IMG/VR virus record: IMGVR_UViG_3300032214_000789
Location: 1-64,000 of that record
DNA length: 64,000 bases
DNA from: a virus
Strand: one strand, 5' to 3'
The translations under genes and the position numbers were made by a program. The notes under the pieces were generated by a model that ran no database searches, was not told the origin of the DNA, and saw nothing but the letters and a program-made list of their open reading frames with translations. This document shows positions 6,572 to 14,000 of this stretch, piece after piece. How positions within the stretch are numbered: the stretch's first letter is position 1; each line of letters opens with the position of its first letter.

Positions 6572-6744
6572 CGTCTGATAGTTTTAAGATATTCTAGCAC
6601 ATGTTCACGAACTTCCATGAGTTCATTATAACATTTCTGATTATGAGCACATTGGCGAAGTTCAGAATCTGGTTTGTGAACGCTTTCTACAAACAAATCC
6701 AGACCACGATTCCATTTTTGTTCTTGTGTTTCATTTTCGGTCAT
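6568..6744 (-). CDS. small hypothetical protein, 58 aa
   Basis: Translated by hand: it starts MTENETQEQKWNRGLDLF and ends EYLKTIRR. It fits exactly between neighbours, with a 4 nt overlap downstream (6568-6571) and a 14 nt overlap upstream (6731-6744). An acidic helical protein with two Cys. Function unknown. Confidence 0.7.
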   Translation of the reverse strand: MTENETQEQKWNRGLDLFVESVHKPDSELRQCAHNQKCYNELMEVREHVLEYLKTIRR

Positions 6745-6904
6745 TTGATTTAATAATTAAAGGGCAAGAAGGAACTACTTTTTTAAGTTCCCAAAGAATT
6801 TCTGATTTTTGACGGGAAGTTAATAATTTAACATTCACCAACCTATTAGCAATCATCACAATATCAGAACACGTTAAAATTGTTGTGAGAAACAGAGTAA
6901 ACAT
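6731..6904 (-). CDS. small hydrophobic-N-terminus protein, 57 aa
   Basis: Translated by hand: it begins MFTLFLTTILTCSDIVMIA and ends PLIIKSNDRK. A strong AGGAG lies 7 nt upstream of the ATG. The first 20 residues are hydrophobic and contain LTC, so a signal peptide or single membrane helix is likely; a lipoprotein is possible but the lipobox is poor. A late-type AATAAATA lies 21 nt upstream. Confidence 0.7.
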   Translation of the reverse strand: MFTLFLTTILTCSDIVMIANRLVNVKLLTSRQKSEILWELKKVVPSCPLIIKSNDRK

Positions 6905-6925
6905 AAGTTTCTCCTGTGTTCAAAT

Positions 6926-6933
6926 TATTTATT
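6926..6933 (-). promoter_or_regulatory. late-type AATAAATA overlapping a stop codon
   Basis: On the minus strand the TAA stop of the 72 aa gene (6931-6929) is part of AATAAATA, 21 nt before the ATG at 6904. Confidence 0.45.
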
Positions 6934-7147
6934 GGGCAAATCCACCACCCTTTACTTTTTCTTTACTTTTCTTTTTGTCTTTTACGATTACAAGATCCAA
7001 AAAATCTGGAATCTGATTGTTTTGGAACCAATACCTCTGAACGTCCTCCCAGTGCTCAAAAAATTGATTTTTACCATTTTTCAGCACAACTTCATAGGTG
7101 TGCCTATCATAAGGATCTGCAGAAGTACAAGTGAATAGTTGAGTCAT
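6929..7147 (-). CDS. hypothetical protein, 72 aa
   Basis: A small protein with a central aromatic region (HWEDVQRYWFQNNQ) and a Lys-rich C-terminus ending GGGFAQ. It overlaps the upstream gene by 4 nt. No family recognised. Confidence 0.65.
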   Translation of the reverse strand: MTQLFTCTSADPYDRHTYEVVLKNGKNQFFEHWEDVQRYWFQNNQIPDFLDLVIVKDKKKSKEKVKGGGFAQ

Positions 7148-7368
7148 AGAAATTCATCCAAAGTTGAAACTGATGCGCCTTTTGCGGCCTTTTGAATGTA
7201 CCTTTTTGCGGTCTTATAGTTGTTGCAAGTGTGAACTTGCTGCCCCTTATAAACAATAATGAACTTCTTTCCCCAGGGAATTGCTGCCCATTCCCCATCC
7301 TTACTTACAAACCCATTCGGATCTCCTGGAGTAGGATCCAGGAGAGTTTCGTTTTGAACATTATTCAT
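7144..7368 (-). CDS. hypothetical protein, 74 aa
   Basis: Begins MNNVQNETLLDPTPGDPNGF and contains the beta-rich segment WAAIPWGKKFIIVYKG and a basic helix near the end. No motif recognised. It lies 6 nt downstream of the helicase stop and is likely cotranscribed with it. Confidence 0.65.
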   Translation of the reverse strand: MNNVQNETLLDPTPGDPNGFVSKDGEWAAIPWGKKFIIVYKGQQVHTCNNYKTAKRYIQKAAKGASVSTLDEFL

Positions 7369-7374
7369 AAATTA

Positions 7375-8601
7375 TCAGCGTCGAATAGTACTAACGGCAA
7401 CATCACCGTTTACAAAGATGGTGTCCACCACGTTCTGTACGGCACGTGCGGTGTTCGCAGATGCCTTGTCAAAGGTGGGGCAGATCACCAGTCCATAGGA
7501 TTTGGCATATGCCTCCAGATTGCCTGCCTGGAGGGCACCAGAGCGGATGTTAGCAGCATCCTGGGGGTGTAGGCGCAGAGTACGTCCAACCGTTTGTCCG
7601 ATGCCCACAACATCCATAGAACGCATGAACACAACTGCCTCCAGAGCAGAGATGTTGATGCCTTCTGCCAGAATGCTGTGATGCAGAACCACAAACTTCT
7701 TGTCGGCATCCTTGCCCCACTGGTTGAGAGTGTCGAAGAACACCTCACGGTTTACGATCTTACCATCAATAAAAGCACCGTGCTTGGAAGTAATGTGCAT
7801 CACAGAGTAACCCTGTTCTGCAAGTTGATCTGCAAAATTAGTTTCAGAAAGCAAACCCACAATGTTCTTGGTTGCCTTGGCACAGATCAGGATCTTGTTG
7901 ACGGGATGATCTGCGATCGTTTGCAGAAGATACTCACAATCACGTTGAGCAATATCCTCACCCTTGATGGAGAGGCGCATCTCCTTCATCATAACCTTGG
8001 GAGGAATAATGTAACCACCCTGCACAAGATCAGGAGCAGGAACCTTGGCAATGATCTGACCATAAACATCAGTATCGTTCATGCCAGGTTTGCCAACCAC
8101 AGAAGAATACTTGGGAGTTGCAGTAAAGAAATAGCAACGCTTTGCTTCTGAAGCAAAGTATTCTGTGGCAGGGAAGAAATTACGCTTGACAGAGTTGTGT
8201 GCCTCGTCAAAGTAAATGGTGTCCACGGCAATGCCTGCACGTTGCAGTTGCTGCAGAGAGTTGTAAGTGGTAAAGATCAGTTTGTGACCTTCCACTTGCT
8301 CACACCAGGTACGGATAATGTTAGGGCGAGTGCTGCGGAAGTGATGAGTTTCACCTGTATGAACGTGCATCACATGAGCATTGGTGATGAACTCAAGGTA
8401 CTCGGAAGACAGTTGCTCTGCCAAAAGAATGCGAGGAGCAACCACTACGATGGTTTGAGCAGTATCAGAAAGGAACTGCTCAATCGCATCAAAAATACCA
8501 ACGTTGGTTTTACCACCGCCAGTAGGGAAAACACAGATGCCCTTGGCAACCTGCCGAAGAGCATCAAGAGCAATTTGTTGATGGGGGCGAAGTTGGAACA
8601 A
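7375..8601 (-). CDS. superfamily 2 DNA helicase (ResIII/DEAH type)
   Basis: A 408 aa SF2 helicase with Q-motif-like LRPHQ (residues 4-8), Walker A PTGGGKT (26-32), DEAH (132-135), TATP (160-163) and motif VI QTVGRTLR (336-343). The core is complete, but there is no nuclease domain and none of the N-terminal extension of T4 UvsW, so I do not call it uvsW. The in-frame ATG at 8658 lies upstream of the -10 at 8624-8629, so I use the TTG at 8601 (16 nt leader, GGAG just upstream); an alternative start remains possible. About half of the bases are G or C, well above the surrounding genes. Its order suggests it works with the ParB-like and methyltransferase genes upstream. Confidence 0.85.
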   Translation of the reverse strand: MFQLRPHQQIALDALRQVAKGICVFPTGGGKTNVGIFDAIEQFLSDTAQTIVVVAPRILLAEQLSSEYLEFITNAHVMHVHTGETHHFRSTRPNIIRTWCEQVEGHKLIFTTYNSLQQLQRAGIAVDTIYFDEAHNSVKRNFFPATEYFASEAKRCYFFTATPKYSSVVGKPGMNDTDVYGQIIAKVPAPDLVQGGYIIPPKVMMKEMRLSIKGEDIAQRDCEYLLQTIADHPVNKILICAKATKNIVGLLSETNFADQLAEQGYSVMHITSKHGAFIDGKIVNREVFFDTLNQWGKDADKKFVVLHHSILAEGINISALEAVVFMRSMDVVGIGQTVGRTLRLHPQDAANIRSGALQAGNLEAYAKSYGLVICPTFDKASANTARAVQNVVDTIFVNGDVAVSTIRR

Positions 8602-8623
8602 GATCTCCGTTGCGTATGGGACT

Positions 8624-8629
8624 ATTATA
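8624..8629 (-). promoter_or_regulatory. TATAAT -10 of the helicase promoter
   Basis: Minus-strand TATAAT just downstream of a strong terminator hairpin. No convincing -35, but an exact AACTGGCACA element lies 28 nt upstream. Start about 8617. Confidence 0.6.
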
Positions 8630-8630
8630 G

Positions 8631-8656
8631 CAGAAAGGGGTCCCCGCAGGAACCCC
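8631..8656 (-). terminator. strong hairpin terminator after the ParB-like gene
   Basis: On the minus strand GGGGTTCC pairs with GGGACCCC around a TGCG loop (8656-8637), followed by TTTCTG. It separates the ParB-like gene from the helicase and sits inside the helicase promoter region. Confidence 0.7.
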
Positions 8657-8657
8657 A

Positions 8658-8667
8658 TGTGCCAGTT
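8658..8667 (-). promoter_or_regulatory. AACTGGCACA upstream promoter element, copy 3
   Basis: Exact 10-mer, 28 nt from the TATAAT of the helicase promoter and at about -41 to -50. Confidence 0.55.
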
Positions 8668-8681
8668 ATCAAATTGGTCTA

Positions 8682-9986
8682 TTATTGAAATTCGTTATGC
8701 TGTTCAATTAAGTTTGCTTGTGGCAACCACTTGAAATCAATTGGTTTCAAAGTTCCTTCATCATGTGCTTTGAGAACACGGCGATAGTGTTTGAGCATAC
8801 GCTTACGCTCACCTTCCATTAAAACTCGAAGTTCATCGATGTTGTTTTCTGTAGGAGGAGTACTAACTCCCTGACCCTGTTCCAGGAAGGAGTAAGCAGT
8901 ATAGTTATTATCAGGATACTCAAGTTGCTTTTCAAAAATGAAATACCACTTACGGTAGTGATCTGGTTTACGTCCCCAACCAACTGCAAAGGTAGTTTGA
9001 GTTTCGTTCATAGAACTAATACGCTCACCACAAACACCATTTATACCAAAAACATCTTTCAAGGTTTTTTGTGCTTTAGAAATATCATATGGTTCAATAG
9101 ATACTTTAACACCTTCTTCACCAAGAATTTCAGCAGCAAAAATCCTTCGATTGTTTTTGCGAACTTCTTTATAACGAGTTTTCAAAACGTCAATTACAAC
9201 TTCAATATCTTTTGCAATTTTTCCATATTGAAAACCTTTTTGAATCATGTACTTCACATCATGCTCTGTGCAATCATTCTTCTTTTCTCTGTTGGGGGCA
9301 TTAGCGATTGCACCGTATTGAAGAAGAGAATATTCATCCTCACCAAAAATGATAGCACATGGAAAATATTTCCAAGGCAATTCAAACCGATTGTTGCCGT
9401 CACGAACGATATACTTAAAAGTGAATTCGGAACCATCTTCATCAACATAATGAATTGGTTCGGGAAGAACCGATACCGCAGGTTGATAGCAGCGATAGTC
9501 ATACTCACCATCAGCAACTTCTTCCGTAATTTGGTCAATAGTTTGCTGGAAAAGTGCCTGCCCAACACGAGTTTGACATTCGATGCCAAGTTTTCGAGCA
9601 ACACTATGAGACATTACTTCATCTTTATGAAGAATTGCCCACTTTTCGAAGGTAATTCCAGGAGATTTCTCATAGTATCGCCCATGCTTCTCTAACTCTT
9701 CCAAATCAAAGATATTTTGATTTGGATTGATCGCCCCTTTTGTTTCAACAAGACAATATGTACCTTGCAGATCCATAGAATTTCGGCACATCATTTTTAA
9801 AAGTTCATCTGCTTCAAGACGCTGAATTGAAGCACGAACAATTTCTTCTTCATTCTTATTATCATATAGTTCTGGAATACGATTTTGTTTCAGAACCAGA
9901 TCATAAACTTGTTGAAGTGTGAAAATAACTCCAGGAACAAAGTTCTCTCGGAGAGTTATCAAAAGATGTTCTTTAGTAGAAATCAT
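8682..9986 (-). CDS. winged-helix plus ParB/Srx-like domain protein, 434 aa
   Basis: Start set at the ATG at 9986 (MISTKEHLL); the longer form would read through the promoter at 10009-10037. Residues about 5-80 resemble a winged-helix DNA-binding domain (FTLQQVYDLVL, then RASIQRLEADELL and LQGTYCLVE), similar in layout to the C-terminal winged helix of some restriction enzymes. Residues about 190-250 contain DGNNRFE (196-202), FPCAII (208-213) and NREKKNDCTEHDV, the pattern of the ParB/sulfiredoxin-like fold, whose members bind or hydrolyse nucleotides or cut DNA. The last 180 residues are unassigned. The gene has its own promoter and terminator between the methyltransferase and helicase genes. 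The domain call is by eye and moderately sure. Confidence 0.5.
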   Translation of the reverse strand: MISTKEHLLITLRENFVPGVIFTLQQVYDLVLKQNRIPELYDNKNEEEIVRASIQRLEADELLKMMCRNSMDLQGTYCLVETKGAINPNQNIFDLEELEKHGRYYEKSPGITFEKWAILHKDEVMSHSVARKLGIECQTRVGQALFQQTIDQITEEVADGEYDYRCYQPAVSVLPEPIHYVDEDGSEFTFKYIVRDGNNRFELPWKYFPCAIIFGEDEYSLLQYGAIANAPNREKKNDCTEHDVKYMIQKGFQYGKIAKDIEVVIDVLKTRYKEVRKNNRRIFAAEILGEEGVKVSIEPYDISKAQKTLKDVFGINGVCGERISSMNETQTTFAVGWGRKPDHYRKWYFIFEKQLEYPDNNYTAYSFLEQGQGVSTPPTENNIDELRVLMEGERKRMLKHYRRVLKAHDEGTLKPIDFKWLPQANLIEQHNEFQ

Positions 9987-10008
9987 AATCAAATTTGTTT
10001 GCCCAATC

Positions 10009-10037
10009 AATATAGAGCAGATCACCCACCCTGTCAA
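10009..10037 (-). promoter_or_regulatory. sigma70 promoter of the ParB-like gene
   Basis: Minus strand TTGACA (10037-10032), 17 nt, TATATT (10014-10009). Start about 10002, 16 nt before the ATG at 9986. TAATGGGACA at 10052-10043 matches AACTGGCACA at 7 of 10 bases with the same 28 nt gap to the -10. Confidence 0.8.
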
Positions 10038-10049
10038 CCCCCTGTCCCA

Positions 10050-10451
10050 TTAGAAAAACTTTTCAATACCGATAAGTTCTCCAAATGAGTAGTCATACTC
10101 CAAAGCATCAGCACACACATAATGAGGATGATCTGTTGATACACCTAGACGCTCACAAATCTCCTTATGATTATCTTCCATCATTTCTACGGCATAGAGC
10201 ATGTGATCTAGAACGTGCTTTTCATCATGATATTGACACAAACGTTTCTTTAATCCCACTAGAAAATTCCCAGATCCTGCAGAATTATCAATAAACGTGC
10301 TTGTAGGATCTTGAAGTAATTCCAAAGGAATTTCATCAATCATGCTTTCTACGAGTTCTTGTGGAGTAAAGACTTCTTGGGTCTCTTTAATTCTTTCATC
10401 GGATCTTTCAATACTTGATCCAACTTCTAGATTATGCTTGTTCTTTTTCAT
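10050..10451 (-). CDS. DNA adenine methyltransferase, AdoMet-binding half (split)
   Basis: A 133 aa ORF with the N-terminal half of a gamma-type/Eco57I-like N6-adenine methyltransferase: motif X region QEVFTPQELVESMIDE (T29-P30) and motif I FIDNSAGSGNFLVGL (D55, G59-G61, N62, F63), the AdoMet pocket. It lacks the catalytic NPPY motif, which is in the ORF transcribed just before it; the two overlap by 20 nt and are probably coupled. Together they would make one enzyme of about 326 aa with the halves in the reverse of the usual order. Confidence 0.7.
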   Translation of the reverse strand: MKKNKHNLEVGSSIERSDERIKETQEVFTPQELVESMIDEIPLELLQDPTSTFIDNSAGSGNFLVGLKKRLCQYHDEKHVLDHMLYAVEMMEDNHKEICERLGVSTDHPHYVCADALEYDYSFGELIGIEKFF

Positions 10452-11013
10452 TTAAACATTTAATATAAGTTGAAATTAGATCATTCTTTCCGAAATGATA
10501 TCGTCCATTACACTGTGTTGCTGCCTCTCTAAATTTATCAGCAAACTCTACCATATTTTTTATTACGCTGGGATCTTTCACTTTTAGAAAATGATGTCCC
10601 TTTGCATAATGTGTGAAGTTTTCTGTTTTAACTCTACCACTGGGTCCACATCCATACTCACCAACAAATAGATCTGCTTCATCTCTTCTTTCATATGGAA
10701 GAAACTCAAAGTCAGGATGTTCTCTCATCATAGGAATTTCACCAACTCCTATTGCAAATCTTGTAGTGTTTCTAACTTCCCAATATTGCTTAACAGCACT
10801 AATACCACCAGGAAATGTAGATGCATCAAGATCTTCATCTACTACACAGTGAAGATGTCCTTTAATCTTATTTAAAGAAGAAGGTTTGCGTACCGAAGTT
10901 GGTAACACAAACCTTATGTCATCTGCAATCTCTGCAGTCTTATTCAGGAATTTTATAGCAAGATTACCACCTACACCATATGGAGGATTACCAATAGCTA
11001 AGCTAAATCTCAT
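10432..11013 (-). CDS. DNA adenine methyltransferase, catalytic/target-recognition half (split)
   Basis: A 193 aa ORF with the catalytic motif IV IGNPPYG at its very N-terminus (N9-P10-P11-Y12), followed by the strand/helix pattern of Eco57I-like methylases (IRFVLPTSVRKPSSLNKI) and a C-terminal region that could recognise the target. Motifs X and I are absent here and lie in the downstream ORF. NPPY enzymes transfer a methyl group from AdoMet to the N6 of adenine. First gene of the transcript from the promoter at 11040-11068, with a 20 nt leader. Confidence 0.7.
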   Translation of the reverse strand: MRFSLAIGNPPYGVGGNLAIKFLNKTAEIADDIRFVLPTSVRKPSSLNKIKGHLHCVVDEDLDASTFPGGISAVKQYWEVRNTTRFAIGVGEIPMMREHPDFEFLPYERRDEADLFVGEYGCGPSGRVKTENFTHYAKGHHFLKVKDPSVIKNMVEFADKFREAATQCNGRYHFGKNDLISTYIKCLNEKEQA

Positions 11014-11039
11014 AACTTATCTTCAAACCTAACAAAGGT

Positions 11040-11068
11040 ATTCTAGTGGGATTTGGAGATTATGTCAA
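11040..11068 (-). promoter_or_regulatory. sigma70-like promoter of the methyltransferase pair
   Basis: Minus strand TTGACA (11068-11063), 17 nt, TAGAAT (11045-11040). It lies 4 nt past the stop of the 1661 aa fibre gene and directs transcription into the split methyltransferase. Confidence 0.7.
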
Positions 11069-11071
11069 CCC

Positions 11072-14000
11072 CTAGTACATATCATGCCATGCAGTTCCAT
11101 CGTACATTTGATGTTTTTTGGTAGATTTATTAAATATAAATGCTCCCTCAACTGTGGCAAGACCAACTCTTTCCGATGAAGTTATAGATGGTGGGATCAT
11201 AAATTTCATTTGTGATCCTAATCCAACAGGTGTAACAACTGTTGATATTCCAGAACCAGCACCGCTAAAGTCTATAACTGCTTTTGCTGAAGTAGTTCCA
11301 ATTCCAATAATTGTTTTTCCGTAAGAATCATTAATGCTGCATATTTCTGTGGATGGACTAGAATTGCCAATTGAAATATTACCTCCATTATTAATAACAA
11401 TATTACCGTCATCAAGAAGAAGGTCTCCACTTAATATTGCTACTGCAGCAGTAGCAATATTTGTATTTTGAGTAATTGTTGTTATTCCAGCAACAAACTT
11501 TGGAGATAAAACAGTACCTGAAGAATACAGAGAAACACCTCCTATTTTTTGAGTTGTTCCAATACCAACAAAATTTTCTACTCCATCTTCAGTTACTGGT
11601 TGACCAATAAAAACACCAGTATTTGAATCAATGCTTAAACTATTTGCAGTTAGATCATAAAAAGAAACTGTTGAGACTCCAGTTACATCAAGATTAGTTA
11701 CTGTTATAATTCCAACTTGTGCAGAATCTACTATTAAATGAGTACCATCAAATAGATTACCATAAAAACTATTACTGGAAACAAAATTTGTTGAAATAGT
11801 TGAAGCTGTTCCTATTGAAGCACCTTGAACATTTGAACTAACAACTATATTACCACTATCATAAACATTTAAATTATAACCACTATTAACATTAATGTTT
11901 GAATAATTATTAGTATTACTATTAAATCTAACAGGACTATTAAATGTAATTCCGTTACCAACAGTTCTGTTGGAAAGATTATTTACATATAAAACGTCAT
12001 TAACAAAAGTATTGGCAGAGGTAATAGATGATATTGAAATAATTCTAGATGCTGTTACAATTCCAACATTTAAATTTAGATTTGTACCAAAATCTACAAT
12101 TAAATCACCATCAATTGTAACATCTCCTGCAACTTTTAAATCACCACCAACAAATGAATTGCTAGTTACTGTAGAAGTTCCAACAACTTCAAAAGTTTCT
12201 AATGGATTTGTTCTACCTATACCTAACTTACCACCATAAGTTAGTGACATTAGATCGGTATCTTTATATTTCCAGGTATGATTGCCAGTACCAACTCCAG
12301 CAGCACCAGAGTGCAATTGATAAACAATTGGTCCGGGAGTTTGATTTCTAATTTTTAAAGTTCTATCTTGTAATTCATTAAAAATTATATTCGCACTACT
12401 TGTACCCGATGTTAATGTAAATGTTGGGAAATTATTTACACTAGAGGTCTTAATTAAAACAGAAACATTATCATCTGATGATACAACATCAAAATTAGTT
12501 TCTGGGGAAAGAGTTCCTACTCCAATTCTATTATTAGAACTATTAACAAATAATGGTCCTGCTGAAACATTATTTGTTACCGTTAATCCACCACCAACAA
12601 CTAAATTATCATTAACTTGTACATAATTAGAATTTGATTGTAAAACTAAATCTCCAGAAATAGTATCTATTGTTGATGTTGATGCTACTGCAATTCTAAT
12701 ATTATTAATGTGTGCGGTTCCAAATGCATAGCTAGATGATCCAAGATAACCAGATTTGTCTGAAGTTGGAATGATACCAGTTCCAACAGAGGCAATACCA
12801 GTTAATTCGCTCAATTCATCAACTATTAGTTTCTTAAGAACTCTAGTTATGTTAGAATTTGAAGTTAATTTTAAATCTCCAGATTTTGTAGAGATAGTAT
12901 TATTTTCTCCACTTGCTATATTTACGTTTCCAATATGTGCATTACCAAACGCAGTAGTTGCAGATCCTATAAAAGATCCTAAATCTGAAGTTGGTAATAT
13001 ACCATTATTTGCTGTTACAACTTGTGCAAAAGTGGTTAATCCAGCAACACGTAAATTATTAGAAATAATAACATTATTTTCAAGATTAATTAAATTTGTA
13101 AAAGATTTTAAGTTTAAATCGCCAGATTTTGTAGTAATTTCATTAGCATTAACACCTAATTGCAAACTTGCAATATATGCAGCACCAAATTCTCTGCCAG
13201 ATAATCCTAAATTTGAAGCGCCAGCAGAATTTGGTACAATATTATTTCCAACAGTTGTAATACCACTTAAATAAACATTACCATCTACATTTAAAGCATT
13301 ATTAACATCTAAATTATCATCAACTTCAACTGTTCCACCTGTAGAATCTAAAATTAAATTTCCACTTGATGTATCAATTTCATTAACACCATTTACACCT
13401 ATTTGAATATTATCAATATATGCCGAATTGAAAGTTTTTGTTGAACTTCCTAGAGGAACATTAGCATTTGTATTTGGCAATAAGCTCGTTGCAACTGTTG
13501 TAATACCACTTAAATAAACATTACCATCTACATTTAAAGCATTATTAACATCTAAATTATCATCAACTTCGACTGTTCCACCTGTAGAATCTAAAATTAA
13601 ATTTCCACTTCTGGTGTCAATTTCATTATCACCACTAAATCCAAGACGAACGTCATCAATATGCGCTTCGGCAAAACGAAGTGATGTAGATCCAATACTA
13701 GAATTAATGTTTGTGCTTGGTATTAAATTGGCACCAGTTCTCAAATTACCTGTAACTGTTGCAATTCCGCTAATTTCTATATTTCTTCCTACACTCAAAT
13801 CTTGAGATGTGGTAACTCTTCTAGTGAAGGAATCTAAAGATAAATTACCAGACCTTGTACTAATAATTCCAACAGCACTTGGTAGACCAATTTGAAGTTC
13901 ATCAATATGTGCTTCACTAAATGCCTTTGATGTGCTTCCTATTGCAACTGAATCATTTACGTTAGGTAACAAACTTGTTGCAACTGTTGTAATGCCACTT

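Noticed and set aside
7375-8601. Considered as UvsW
   Set aside because: It is an SF2 helicase, but lacks the N-terminal UvsW domain and the order of motifs around Walker A differs; ResIII-type helicases fit better.
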